A stretch of DNA of 64,000 bases from Progne subis subis (lineage: Eukaryota > Chordata > Aves > Passeriformes > Hirundinidae), in NCBI GenBank assembly GCA_022316685.1, contig JAKJHU010000030.1:14836018-14900017 (forward strand), given 5' to 3'. The translations under genes were made by a program, and so were the position numbers. Positions 24,733 to 38,212 of this stretch are shown one piece after another. The first letter of the stretch is position 1; each line of letters starts with the position of its first letter. A model generated the notes under the pieces. It did no database searches, was not told the DNA's origin, and saw only the letters and a program-made list of their open reading frames with translations.

Positions 24733-24840
24733 CATAGGATCACAGAGTGGTTTGGGTTGGAAGGGACCTTAAAGATCATCTACTTCCAGACCTCTGCCAC
24801 AGGCAGGAACACTACCAAGATCCACATACCTGCCCCTAGG
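24733..24840 (-). mobile_element. CR1 LINE 3'-end fragment
   Basis: On the + strand it reads CATAGGATCACAGAGTGG, then TTTGGGTTGGAAGGGACC, then TTAAAGATCATCTACTTCCA and CCTCTGCCACAGGCAGGA. This is the reverse complement of the CR1 terminal region. About 110 bp; severely truncated. Confidence 0.85.
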
Positions 24841-25369
24841 GCTGGTTGAAGTATTTTTATCCCACTGTCAGCCAAAATGAGCATTTTATTCCTGCTGTAT
24901 ACTTGAATTAGAGTAAACCCCTCCACAAATATTGCTGAATTTGCTGCTGCAGTTGTTGCAATATAACCAGACAGATAGCAGAAATACAAAGTCTGGCTTC
25001 AGCTCCTCTGACCTGTATCTATAGGGACCTTTGTAGTCCCAAGTTATTCAGGCTTCTGCTGCCAAGGCTCAAACCTGAATTTGTCTTATAATTCTGCTGG
25101 AGCCTTTAGAACCACAAGGTAACAGAGGCTGAAGTAAATCTGGAAAGAGAACTGGTCAGGCAATGGCTCAAGGTTTTCCAAGCCAAGGGTTTGCTTTATG
25201 GGAACAGCGTGTAGTTAAATACATCTGCAGAACTGTGCTAGTGAAGGGAGACTAGAATTCTGCAGTGGGAAAACTCCAGCAACCGGGGAACTGCTATCAG
25301 AATAAATAAAGATGGTTTTATCGTTCTTACAGGCAACTGGTTTGGAGGGTAGCTGACTTGAACGTGAAG

Positions 25370-25700
25370 CACTGACACGGTCCCTCCAAGCCCTGCGTTT
25401 GCCTGCAGGCCGCTGACGGCCTGGCGGCGCAGCGCCATGGCGCCTCCCCGGGCTGCCCCGGGCGCGGCCATCCTGCCCCGCCGCCGCCCAGCACCTGAGG
25501 GGTGCACTTGGCACAGATCCCCGGCCTGTTTGTTTGCTGTTTGGGTCTATTTGCAGAGCATGTTTGCCTGCTGGCTCCGAGGCCCGCCCGGACTCAGCGC
25601 AGCCGAGGGCTGGAGCAGCTGCGGGCTGTACCGTGGGTGCGCTGGCTCCGGGAGCCTCTCCCTGCTGCCACATCGTGGGCGAGATTCTTTATATAGCGCA
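25370..25700. promoter_or_regulatory. Isolated CpG-island-like block
   Basis: My hand count gives about 28 CpG in roughly 330 bp at about two-thirds GC, an observed/expected ratio near 0.75. It sits inside otherwise AT-rich, CpG-poor DNA. A TATATA sequence lies at its right edge (around 25691-25696). It could be a promoter, perhaps for a 5' untranslated exon of FER1L6 about 33 kb downstream or for a non-coding RNA, or a GC-rich remnant of a retroelement. No coding exon was recognised. Function is inference only. Confidence 0.5.
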
Positions 25701-25769
25701 GAAGAACCAGGTCAGGAGAGACCAAGACTCATGTGTCATGTTTACTGCGAGGCGCTGGAAAAGGTTGTT

Positions 25770-25917
25770 CGGAGAAGTTGTGACTGCCCCATTCCTGAAG
25801 CATTCGAGGCCAAGCTGGGAGTGGCTTTGAGCGACATCTTCCAGTGGAAGGTATCACTATCAGTGGCAGGGGAGCTGAAAATAGATGATCCCTTCCAACC
25901 CCAACAACTCTACGACT
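25770..25917 (+). mobile_element. CR1 LINE 3'-end fragment
   Basis: GAAGTTGTGACTGCCCCATT, then CCTGAAGCATTCGAGGCCAA, then GATGATCCCTTCCAACCCCA and ACAACTCTACGACTAG follow the CR1 3' consensus order (TGCCCCATCCCTGGAGG, TTCAAGGCCAGG, GATGATC, TTCCAACCC, ATTCTATGATT). Only the last 150 bp is present and it abuts the GC-rich block. Confidence 0.78.
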
Positions 25918-28900
25918 AGTAACTGGCTTTATCCAGCCTCTGATAAGTGGATATTTTGCTCCTGAATATATATATAATGAACAGACACAGATATGACATT
26001 ATTTGCAGCATGTGGTCAGAGCTCTGTGTGTTCCTGATGCTGCAGCTGAGTTTCTGCAGCTGTGGTGGAAATGGATCTCTAAGAAATGGGATGGGACAGC
26101 TTTTGAGGGAAAGGGAAGAGAGCAGGAGGGCTTTGGGCTCTGCTTGCCAAGGGTTCTTTACTCGGAAAGAGAGAAATTAAGTGACAAAGGATTTTGGTTA
26201 CCCTTTGCTAAAAGGCATCGAGGTTTCTTCCCTCCAATTCTGTTCTGCATTTGGGTGAAAACGTAATGGCAGTTAGATGAGCTTTGCTAAACTTTTCACA
26301 AACCATGCTAGCTGTGGAGAAAGTTGAAGAGTTGAAATAAAGCCTAGTGTTTTCCCTGCAGACTTTCCTGCAGAGACTCCTACAGATACCAAGGTCTGCA
26401 AGTCTCTGACTCCTAAATGCAGTTGCTTATTTTTGCACTCAGAAGTTCCTGCAAGTGGCTCTTTTCACTCTTTTCAGAGAAATCTCAGAGATCCTGTATT
26501 TTCCTCTATTCCATCTGCAGTCATTTTCATCCAAACCAGTTCTATCTGAAGTTCATTTTGTTAAATTTTCTCCACCTTTAAAAAAATGTGGATTTTTTTT
26601 TTTTTTTTTTTTTAAATATGGTGTAGATGTAACAGCACTATTAGGTGCACAGCTCTTTTAATGAATGATCAGGTAGTTATTTTAAAAGGAACCACGCAAC
26701 AAGAAGAAGCAGGATTTTGGGTGCAGCTATAAATTTCTTAAATATTCCCACTTCCTGGGTATAAGAGGTTTGATAAACTACCCCTGGATATAAAACCCTG
26801 TATGAGAGCAATCCAGGTCTGTATTTTACAGAGATTTTGCAAAAAAGCAAAGGCTGTATGGGCTCAAATGATGGTGTAAGTTATATGGCAGAGACAGACA
26901 GCTGCATTTTCAATTTTATGGGTTTCACAGTGCTGCTTGGATCTGTTTTGTACTAATTAAATTTTACTACATCTGAAATTTGTATTATCTTTGAATTATA
27001 TAAATATCTAAATTCATATTGAAAAGTGTGGTTTATCAACCTACACAATACCTTTCACAAAACTGAATTAAATAAATTGAAAAAAAATTAATTCACCTTT
27101 ATCGAGATGAATGACTAAAGAGCTTATCTCTTCTCACTCTGCTTTTTCATATTTATATTCCTTGATGCTTATTTTATCTGGCTTTCAGGTCCCTAGTGTA
27201 GTGGATTTTTGCTTTTTAAAATTGAGCAATCCCTTTACAGGCAAACAAATGTTTTTCCAAATGAGAAAGATAAGTATTTGGCTTTTGTGCCTTACTCACC
27301 AGAGCAGGTGCTGCAAGGAGGTTGGGCTGTTTTTGTGTTGATCCTGGCAGTGTTGCTATGTTCAGTAACTGGGCATTTCTGCTGTGATTTATTGCAGTTC
27401 AGAATATCAAATATTATCCCTAACTTGATTTTCTGCGTATAACTCTCACGAAGCCACGCAGCTTTTTTTGTGCCTCCTTGTTTAACCAGAGCTATAATTT
27501 TTGCAGTCTGTGTTTGGTGTGGGAAGACAATTTAATGAAGACATATTTCCTTCCATTTACAAATCAAACCCTCCCAAAAAAGAATGAGTCAAATCACAGG
27601 GAGCTTAGGGAGATGGCTCATCTCTCATAGAGAGATTTCTCTTTTCTGGGTCACGGGTGATTTGAGGCAGTAACTATGTTTCCCTGTTTCTGTCAGTGGA
27701 GCTCAGTGGAATGTTGAACATCTCATAAAGTGATATAAAATGAGCATAGAAGTGGTATCTAGAAAAAAGCATAATCTACTTTTACATTTACCTTTCATTT
27801 TTGCTGTATTTTTAGTATAATATGAGGCAGTGATCTTAATGAAGATGCCAAACTTGCACTGTGAAATCACTTCATCCTGCAATCAGACTGTGCACTTGGT
27901 GTTTGGAAAGGGATGGAATAGTGTATCTATATTCAAGTATCCATATTCAAGCTCCTTGTAGCCCTTGGTTTAGGTTTAGAACTCAATTAAAGTCCTGGGA
28001 CCAAAATACTCTTGTCCCTTCTTTGAACTCTCAGTAGGGAGAAGATGCTGCCACAAATAGAACTTGGACCCACATTTCAGCCAGCTCTGTTCCATTAAAG
28101 ATCACCATCACCAATGGAGAGAACAAAATCATGCAGGGGGTGAATGAACAGGAGTCTGGTAATTACAATTATCCCTATTAAGGCTCAGGGTCCCTTGGTG
28201 CAGGTTTTGGGTAATGCAGAACAAAGGGGCAGTCTCTGCCTCACCGTGGTCCCACTGTCCATGGATCACAGCCTGGTTCTCTGTCCCTTGCTGGCACCTC
28301 CAAGGGCTTCAGCAGGGCCCTGCTGAAGTTCCTGCCTTGTGGGCACACTGATGCTTCTGGCATTTCTACATGCTTCTGTGTTCTTCTACACCTCAGCATG
28401 GAGCTCTGGCTGCCTCATTCATTCTCTAAGGTGGGAGTTGAGTGCTCTGGGCTCAATCTGTGTGACCGTACCCACCTCCTGTTTTCTTGAGCTCATTTTT
28501 TTCCCACTCTGTTGTTTTGTCAATCAGTTTTATGTTTGAGTGATATGAAAAACAAAGTCAATGAAGAGTAGGCTGTGCCTTAGGGTCTATTTATATGGCA
28601 GTGCACTTACTGAAGCAGGCCCTGTTTACTTAGGTTTTTAAGCTTTTGGGGCAGGAACAATTCCTCTGCATAGGTCTGAAGTGGCATTAAGATGGTGGCA
28701 CCCAAATTTTGAGTGGGGTTTTTAAGGAGCTGTCACTCTTGCTAAAACTGAGACATGCTCAAGCACTTAGCAGTTGCTGAGGCTGTTCAGGGAGATGTAA
28801 AGCGCATGTGTTGGGCCAACAGCAGCATGTTTCTGAGAGTTTTGTATGACCAAGGAAAAATGTATGGAGTGCAAACATGGAGTCAGAGGTACCCACCAGG

Positions 28901-31900
28901 GGCGAAGCTGGTGAGATCCATGAGGATGACTCTGCTGGGTGATGTTTGCCAGCCTTGCCATCTCCTCTGTGCCCTGATAAGGCAAGTAGGCTCTCAGAGT
29001 CAGAGAAACCCCCATCATGGCTTTGCATATTCCATTCTGAATTTGCAACTGAAATCCTGACCATGTAAACACACATTTGACAAAAGCACAAGAAAAATTC
29101 TCATAACAGTGGCACTGAAATAACAAGATACTTCCTCAAATTTAGCTCCTTGTTCAGTATTGACTCACCTGTGTCACAACACACTGTGTACAAGGGTGTT
29201 GACACACCAACCAGCTTGGCAGAATTCCATGTTACAGCCCAATTTTTTATTTCTACCTGGCCTACCATTTGATAGCTACTATGCCTGAATAATTTACAAT
29301 AATTGTGTCATATTCTCTGATGTCTTGGGACTGATTTGCATGACATGTGGGAACATTAAAAACTGCAGATCATCTAGAATGGAGTCCCCCAACAGATAAG
29401 ATTTGGAGTTATTCCTTGATTTCTCAGCCTGTAGGTGGTTTTGGTGGTTTGGACATGTTGGTTTTGCTTTGCAGGCAAATTTCCCCCTCCATAGAGGTGG
29501 AGAGGAGTATTTAAGAAAAGGCTGAGATTCTTGGGTGATATTATTCCAACACCTCAGGCTATTTGAAAAAAAAACCAAACCAAAACACAATAAAAAATGC
29601 AAAAGGAGATTACAATACTTTGTTAGACCTTGAATGAGAAAATAATTACAAAATCAAGATAAACCCAGTCATGGAAATACTTGTGAAAAATGTGTAGCAT
29701 TCATCCATGTAATGGGTCATTGGTCCATCCATTTGTGTCCTACCCACTAGGTAAAAAAACCTTCCAACGTGTTGCTTTGATATCAGAAAATGTGACATCT
29801 GTTCATCATTTTCTTTAACTGAATTAAGCTAGTATTGACTGAGTGGTTTTCAAGGACTAATGAGAGCAGAACACCATCTGGGATGCCTAAATCAGGGCCA
29901 GGTTATCAGATATTCAGAAGTGCCTGTGTGGCCATTTGTGGAGGTGTTTGCAATGCCACAAAGTTAACACAATCCTTTGGAAAGCTTATTTGGAGACATG
30001 CTCTAGAGGCAAAGTTGGTGTTTCCTGACCCACGACAGTCAGTACCTGGGCAGAGCTCTCCATGGTGGGTCCTTTGCCTCCTTATAAAATCAAATGAGGG
30101 GGAGAGTGGGACCTTGTATTGATAAGTGGGGCCACACAGCAGTATTGGGAAATATTTCTGGGGCTCTGAATCACAGTGTTTGGCTGACAGCACTTCAGGG
30201 AGTGTAGTGTCTGTATTGGAGGCTGCTCTTCAGACAGTCCCTATCTACAGACCCTCTGCTGTACTTTGGTTTCTGGAGCTGGTCTGCAAGGATTCAGGAG
30301 GAGAGACTGCTACCCATTTTTGCTGTGATCTCTTGTTTAGGACCTGCATGCAGCTTGCAAGCAGAACAGTAAGAAGACATCACCATTCTGGCCTCATCCT
30401 GGTTTGAGACATCACAGAAGAAAATTAAATAAGGAGTTAATATGAAAACTGCTCTACAAATTATACCACTAGTATTTTGAAGGCAATGCAATGCAGATAA
30501 AATACATGGAGCAATTCCAAATCCATTAGCGGCAGATATGCTTAGAAACCCCATGTCTATCATGGAAATTTGTGGGCAGGTGTCTGTAAATTGATAAAAA
30601 TGCATTCTCTAAGCAATGCTCACTAAGATGAGGCTGGAACAGTAATGGGGAAGCTATGCAAGGCATTGGCAATAACTGTTCTCCAGAGTTATACACACAG
30701 AGAAAAAAATATAAAGCTGGTAAAATCAGAATTAATGGCAATCTAACTTTACAAGGAGAAGTGAATGTCTCACAAGTGCCTATAGAAGAAATGAAATCTG
30801 TTTAATGCAGAAATTGGGAAATAAAAAAAAATTGTGGGATATAATCAGAAGTTTTGTCTGAATCACACCCAAGTGAAAAGCATTTCAAAGGTATGGCTGC
30901 CTTTGCCTTATCAAGCCTGTGCTATAGAATAAGGTTTAAAAAATAAAAAAGCATGTGATGCTATAGATGCAGTAACTACCTGGTCTTGGAGAAGGGGAGA
31001 ACGTATACAAATAATTCTATGGACAATGGTAGCTTTAAAGTAACTTGCTTGTAGAAAAGTGGGTTCAGGATCAACAGGGCACAGTAACATGATAAACTTT
31101 GGAAAGAGGGATGGAAGATTACTGTGAGTAATGCTGTGTGAGGTTTTAAAGTACAGAACACATCCTCATGCTTATGACCAAACCTCTGAGGCTTGGGAGC
31201 TTGTCTGGAGGTGGGATTTGAACTATGGACACTGCTGACAAAATTCTGTATGAAGTTGTTTCTGTTGAAGTGGAAAAAACAAACCCAAAAAAGACATCCT
31301 TTGACATATGGGCATGAAAATATCACCCGCAGGATTTCAGATTCAATTTAAATGAATAAGCTTGTTGTGGATTAAATCAACCAACAGAGCATATTTGTAT
31401 GAAATACTAAGGAGTGCACATATTTTTAAAAAAAATCTTTCCCTTTTCTAATGAAACACAGCTGAGGAAGGAAGCAAACCAACTTTATTTATCAAGTTTT
31501 TAATTACAGTTGTGAACACAAAACTGTTTGAATGGTTTATACAGAATTGTTTCACAGAGGAAACCCAAAACATCTATTACTGAGCTGCAGAGGAAGTTCT
31601 AAGTATATAAAGGAGGAGAATTTCATTTGATTCACATGGGCAAAATAAATTCCAGTCTCTTCATACTGTATGTAAAAATGAGAAAGGGATGCACATGAAG
31701 CAGAGATGTCTCTTTGTATGTTACCTTCAATAAGAAGTGCTCATTTAAAGCATTGGGGAATCCAGGTACCAGCCTTTTTAAGCTGCTTTTAATTTTGTTG
31801 TGTAAGACTGAATGAAGGACGTGGCTGAAGCTTTGCCTGTGGAGCAGGTGGATAAGGTGTCAGTGCTCACACTGCAGGACAGGTCAGTTTTATGTGTATC

Positions 31901-33124
31901 TGTGTGATGCCATCTCTACTTCATACCAGAATCAAATGTTGCAGAGTTCTTGGGAAGTGCCAACTTATATGATGTGGGGACCCCAATGGTAGTAAGACTA
32001 GGGCGGCCTGATGTTTTGAGCTTGAGAGGGATGTTGAACAGGAGCTACTCCCTTCATGGTGTTAGTTATTAGCTATGTCTTCTATGCCATTGAGGGTAAT
32101 TTCAGGACAACATGACTGGGAAGGACTTTGGGACTTTGGGCACCCTCTTTGCTGGGCCATGGCTGCAAATGTTAAGTCTGAACCTGACAGGAGAACTCAG
32201 GGGGTTGCCTTGCTGCAGGAGCTCTCTAGAAAGTTAGGTCAGCTAAGTCTCAAAATGTTTCTTTACTTCCTGGCCAAGAGGTTCTGGGTTACTATTTCAC
32301 ACATCACACATTTGGTCTGCAGACACGTGGAGTTAGGAGAGATGAATCTCACCTCTGCCCTCCACATCAGGTGGATTATGACCTAGAAAACTGTGTGACT
32401 TCCAGCACAACTTCCTTCTGAGAGGAAAGAGGAGAGGAAACAGCAGAAGAAAAGTCAGAAATTTGACAGCAGGTTCAAGCTTCTCCTTTTATGTTAGAGT
32501 TGGCTCATGCCTGACTGTCTTTGCTTTGCAGCTTTGTTATTAGGTTAGTGAGTAAAAAGGGAAATGGATTATTTTAAGATGGGGTAAGCTGATAAATGAA
32601 GTAAAATGAAAGACAGTCTCCTCCCAATTCAGCTGCTACAGACGAAGAAAATCCATCTCTGAGGGGTTTGGCCCCCTTATCAGGGTTTCTCTGGAGTGTA
32701 CTCTGCCTCCATTTCCCAGCAGATGTTCCTCTTGCTGCTGTCTCTGCTAATTCAGAGAAAAGTGAGGAAGGCTTGGGTCTCCAGGAGACCTCATGCCTGA
32801 GTGACTTCCATCACAAGAAAGAAGAGTTCCAGGAGAGGATGTCACAGGCTTACGCTTTGCCCAGGCTGTGGTTGGCCAGGGCTGGGCTGCAGCCTCTCTG
32901 GTATGCCCCAGACTTCATTCCAGCTTTGGTTAGGCAGCATAAAATTTTATCTGTGTGCCTCGGGGAGTTCCGGTTCTGAAAGCAGAGAGAAAGGGGCCAT
33001 CAAACTTTTATGGCAGGTTGTAGTTAATTTATATGAGAACTCTTCTTCCATTTCAGAGCAATGAAAGTTTTTATAGTAGCTGTGCATGATGTCTATTCCA
33101 ATTCTTTGGCATCAATAGCCATCT
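25918..33124. other. Intergenic DNA, no gene seen
   Basis: AT-rich sequence with a 21-nt T run (26593-26613). No recognised protein family; open frames up to about 119 codons on either strand look like chance. No repeat family was confidently identified. Confidence 0.5.
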
Positions 33125-34209
33125 TGGACAAGAGCACTCTTCACTAGGTTAGGAATTGGCTGCATGGCCGGGCCCAGAGAGTGATGGTGAATGGTGCTGC
33201 ATCCAGCTGGTGGCCAGGCACTTAGTGGTGTCCCTCAGGGGTCTGTGCTGGGGCCAGCTCAGTTCAATATTTTTATTGATGACATGGATGAAGGTATGGA
33301 GTCTTTCATTAGTAAATTTGTGGATGACACTAAGCTGGGAGCGTGTGTTGACCTGTTGGAAGGACGAAGGGCTTTGCAGAAAGACCTGGAACGGTTGGAT
33401 GGATGGGCAGAGTCTAACAAGATGAAGTTTAATAAGTCCAAATGCTGAGTCCTTCACTTTGGACGCAATAACCCCCTGCAGCATTATAGGCTGGGGACAG
33501 TGTGGCTGGACAGTGCCCAGGAGGAGAGGGACCTGGGGATTCTGGTGCCAGCAGCTGAATGTGAGCCAGCAGTGTGCCCAGGTGGCCAAGAGGGCCAAAG
33601 GCATCCTGGCCTGGATCAGGAATGGTGTGGCCAGCAGGAGCAGGGAGGTCATTCTTCCCCTGTACCCTGCACTGGTGCGGCCACACCTTGAGTGCTGTGT
33701 CCAGTTCTGGCCCCTCAGTTTAGGAAGGACGTTGAGATGCTTGAGCACGTCCAGAGGAGGCAACGAGGCTGGTGAGGGGCTTGGAGCACAAACTCTGTGA
33801 GGAATGACCGAGGGAGCTGCGGGTGTTTAGCCTGGAGAAAAGGAGATTCAGAGGTGACCTTATCACTCTCTAGAACTTCCTGAAGGGTGGCTGTGGTCAG
33901 CTGGGGGTTGGTCTCTTTCTCCAGGCAGCAACAGACAGAACAAGAGGACACAGTCTCAAGCTGCGACAAGGGAGATATAGGCTGGATATTAGGAAAAGGT
34001 TTTTCACTGAAAGAATGATAAAGTACTGGAATGGCTTGCCTGGGGAGGTGGTGGAGTCACCATCCCTGGAAGTGTTTAGAAGAAGACTGGATGTGGCTCT
34101 TCGTGTCATGGTCTAGTTGAGGTATTAGAGATGGGTTGGACTCAATGATCTTGAAGGTCTCTTCCAACCTAAAAATTCTGTGATTCTGTGATTCTGTAAT
34201 TCTGTGATC
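33125..34209 (+). mobile_element. CR1 LINE, 5'-truncated within RT
   Basis: It starts within the reverse-transcriptase domain (frames reading [20 protein letters not shown] and [19 protein letters not shown]) and runs through the 3' UTR to terminal ATTCTGTG repeats at 34174-34208. It is a close relative of the copy at 17240-18273: the same blocks in the same order with scattered substitutions. The catalytic FADD is FVDD here (33317-33328), and stops and frameshifts follow, so it is inactive. Confidence 0.93.
34174..34208 (+). repeat. CR1 terminal ATTCTGTG microsatellite
   Basis: Four to five ATTCTGTG-type octamers, one with A for G, mark the exact 3' terminus expected for CR1 family elements. 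Confidence 0.9.
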
Positions 34210-37200
34210 TTTTCAGGACTGAATTTATTCATGAAAACTTGACAATTTTTCCAAGAAGCATGGACTGCTAGAGAAGCCGAAGATGATGATCTCCTAATTG
34301 TGAATTTAAAAAACCCTATTCTTTAAAAACCGACTGTACTTGAGAACCTTGTACTTTGTGCTCTGAATGGAGTTGCTTTACCCATAATTTCTTTTTTATA
34401 TCTCAGTGTTACATGAGATGTAACATACAATGGTCATGTCTAAGTAGCAGGAGCTGAACTGCTTCATCTGTTCCACACTGTAGCGGTGTCTTATGTAAAA
34501 CACTTCTTCAGTGATAAACTGTGAACAAGTGTTTCCTGATCATCTTTGCCATTCCACAATGATTTTATAATTATGATCTCATTATTTTAGAGGCCCTAAT
34601 CTATTCCACTCATTTACCTTCTTCAAGCATCAGTATCCAAGCTGTAACATGTCTGGAAGGCATCCCATGCCCTTGGCGATCTCAATCACCCTCCTCTGTC
34701 CCCTGACAGGTTCTACTGTCTTCTTTTGGGAAAACTGCACAGAATGTTAGACTGCAGAGTGTAAAACTAGGTGTTTAGAGTGGCATAATTCTTTTTATCA
34801 CAAAATGAAGAAATGATGGATGCTTCATCCACAAAAGAGACTCTCGGACATGGCCACTGCATAAATACAATGCCCTTGTAATTAAATTCCTGAATGAATA
34901 TTCTCAATGAACCTCTTAATTTTTCTTTCATTCCTCTTTCTTTCTGAAGTGTATAAGAAACTCGGCCAGCTTTGCATCTGCCTGGGTGGTGCCCTTTTCC
35001 TCATTGCCTGTTTTCCCATTTCTGTCCAGCGATATACTTTACCCAGACTCATTCTCCTCAGCATTTTAATGCACTACACTGCATTACCCAAACTCTCCCT
35101 TGCAGGTATAGTGACACTGTTCAAACTAATAATGATAACCATATAATGAGCACCAGCCACACCTTGTGGCTGCTCTCAGCTGAACTCTCAACCAAATTGC
35201 CTTGTCAGAGGTTTGAGATATCAGTGGGTAAACACTTATGAGTCACAGTGTTTCTTTCTGGAAGACAGCTGCCTGGGAAGCAGGGAAGTTCTCAGGTTTA
35301 TGTAATCCCTCCAGCCAGGGAGGTCTCTCCAAAGAGCAGCGCTTTGCTGGAGATGGGTCCAGACAGACCTACTTTCATCTCTCCCCCACTACTGAAACAC
35401 AGCAAAGTTTTCCATTTTAATCATTGGGTAGCTGTTGGGGAAAAAAAAGTTAATGTGTTCTTCTTGCGTTATTAGTGTCAATTAATACCAACCCAAATCC
35501 CACTGAGGGCAGAATGATTGGAAATCCACTGTGGATTTCCATGATGTCAGTCATTATTTCTCATTGCAAAGACTGTGCTACAAGATACCATTATTTCTAA
35601 GTTATCAGCAGACTAAAAGCCTGGTATTGACTCGCTTTTTCTCTCCCTTTCCTTCCTGCAGACAACAGACCTTCACTACAGTCACTGCTTTTCAGGTCAC
35701 AACTCTGTTTTGGAGCCTGCCCTGCCCCCGTGGTGTTTGAGCAGATCAGACAGACCTCACTGGGCTCCTGTGTGACCTCCTCTAGGGCACAGTGTGTGTC
35801 TCATTTCACTTTCATTTATTTAATTTCCAAACTTAAGGAAACCAAATTAAGTTACTAAATTACCAAATTAAATAGTAGTTCTGAGCATGTGTCTCTACAC
35901 AGAGATGAATGCAGTAGAATTTGCCCATTTTAAGTATTAATGCAGAGGAACTCCTTCTGTGGCTCCTGTGCAGTAGAGCCATCAATGGTCTCCCACAGAG
36001 GCAAGAGTCTGGCATCTTTCATGGAATTAGAGAAATAAAAATACCTAGGATGAGATTAATGTCACTTAACTTCATAAAGGCCCTCTCCAGTTCATGCTGA
36101 GCAGTGAGGTACAGCTCTGCTGGCCTCCTCTGGACAGGCACATTAGAAAACACCCTGAAGTGCTGAACTGAGGACAGCTGATACGTGATGGATGTCTGTC
36201 AACATGGGAGATGATTCTTCCACCTTAAGATAGGTCAGTATCGTAAATGTGAAAGAAACTACATCAATTCTGCAAGGTAATTATCAGTGGCAGCTATAAT
36301 GTCCACTGAATTTACTGTGCCCCAGAAAACTGCCTGAAATTATTTCTCTGCACCATGAATGACAAACTTCTTGAATGTGGGAGATGGACTGATTGAGATC
36401 ATCCAGAACAGCTTGGAACGACTTTCAAAAAATTTGAGTTTCCATCTTTTGTTTTATTTCATTCAATTTTCAAAACTGAGTCCTGCAGCATTACCTACCA
36501 AAAACTAGTGGGTCACACTCAGTCCTCCTAAAGTGCTGTATCACAAGCCAAATTGGAGCTGTATAAACACAGGCATCCTGTGCCCTTAGAGATGCCATGG
36601 AGGCCAGCCACCTGCAAGGGTTGGTAAGTGTAACACAGGATCCGTGACACCTAGCTATTTCTGGAGCAGCGCAGTGAGACCACACAGGATGTCCTGAAGC
36701 ACTGCAGGCAGCACTGGTTGCCCCTCTTGAGCTGCACTGCTTCTTTTGCATCCTTATTTCAGAGTCTGGGCCCTCTCCTGTTTCCAGTTGCTGCTCTGAT
36801 GAGCATTCACCTAAACATACCCAGACCCTTCCTCAGAAAGCTGCTAGGACTACTTTGTCAGGAAAAATATATAACTGGGTAAAGAAATGGAGAAATTACT
36901 CACCTGACACCTTCATAGGTCACACAAGGGAAGATGTGAGTGGAGAAAAAATGCTTAATATTGTGGTTTCATCCGGATCTGAGCCACCCTGATGGCTCTA
37001 TCTTCCCTGCTGTCCTTTCTCCTGTTCCCAACCACATGATGGCTTTTCCTCCTTTCCTTGTGGCTCCAGACTTTCTGGTTTCTCCTGGAAGACAGATCCA
37101 AATTGTCCACTCCTTTCTGGTAGATAAACTTTCTCAGAGGAGTGTTGCTATTGCTGGCATAACATATGTATCAGAAAGATAGTTGAGAACAAAAGGGGAC

Positions 37201-38212
37201 TGGTAAATGGGAATAATGCCCTCATCTCTTCTCAGCAGCAAAGAGCTGTTAAATTGACCCAGACTGCCATATGAAAACCCATCAATGATAAATGTTTACA
37301 CTACAGGGTATGAACATGTCCCTCTGAGTTTTCCTTAGCACTCAGAGCATCTGTGTGAGTAGCCAAGTCCTAAAACAGCCATAAGCCCTAAAAAAATCAA
37401 TTAAGAAAATACTAACAAATGTTGAAACCCTTTACTGTTTCCCTCTATCGTAATTTGTTTATAACTAAGATAGCAGTTCCTGTTTGGAGAGAACTGAATT
37501 AACCTTCATGGTGTACGACATTCCTCTTGCCAAGCAGTCAGGCTTTTCTTTTCTTCCTCATTTTCTCCTTAATACCACTCTTTGGCAGCACTTGGACATG
37601 AACTGCCAAGCTACTGCACTGAGTAGAAAAATGACTGCATATGCAATGGACTGCTCAGTGAGTCAGGTCCCCTCTTTTTGTGCTAATTTTAATAATTACA
37701 TCAGATTCATTATTCAGTTAATGTGTTTTTTAATACAAGGAAGATGTTTACTTTTGCAGAACTGTGGAGCACAGTGTAGCATATGCATGTTCTTATTTGA
37801 GACATGAAATGGTGACCTAGTTAATGCTCTGTGTATTTGGTCACTAGGTTGGTGTTCAGTTAGTTTCATTGGGTTAAGCAAGATATTGCCTAAACTATGC
37901 CTATGCTTTGTCCCAAAGTCTAGACTTGTATCACTTCAACGACTAATGGAAATCTTGCATTGGTTGTATTGCTGTGAGACTGTAGAACATCCTTTGCCGT
38001 ATGAACAATTTTAAAATGTTATAGTAAGCCTGCAAATGCCCCAGGGAAATGAGAAACTAGAATGATTCCCACACAGCAGCTGCATAAGCTGTAATTCAGA
38101 GAAGATGTATGACCAGCATCTCTATGGGGAGTAGATTTTATCCTCAACCTATGCTGTAAATCCTGATATGCCTGCACACACCATACCAAGTGTCAGAATT
38201 TGGGTTCACAGG
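34210..38212. other. Intergenic DNA, no gene seen
   Basis: No recognised gene. The segment near 34640-34740 faintly resembles a very old CR1/L3-type relic, but not enough to call. Confidence 0.5.

Noticed and set aside
25215..25673. 152-codon minus-strand open frame across the CpG-rich block
   Set aside because: GC-rich sequence is poor in stop codons; composition is Ala/Gly/Arg/Pro and shows no family. Treated as a by-product of base composition.
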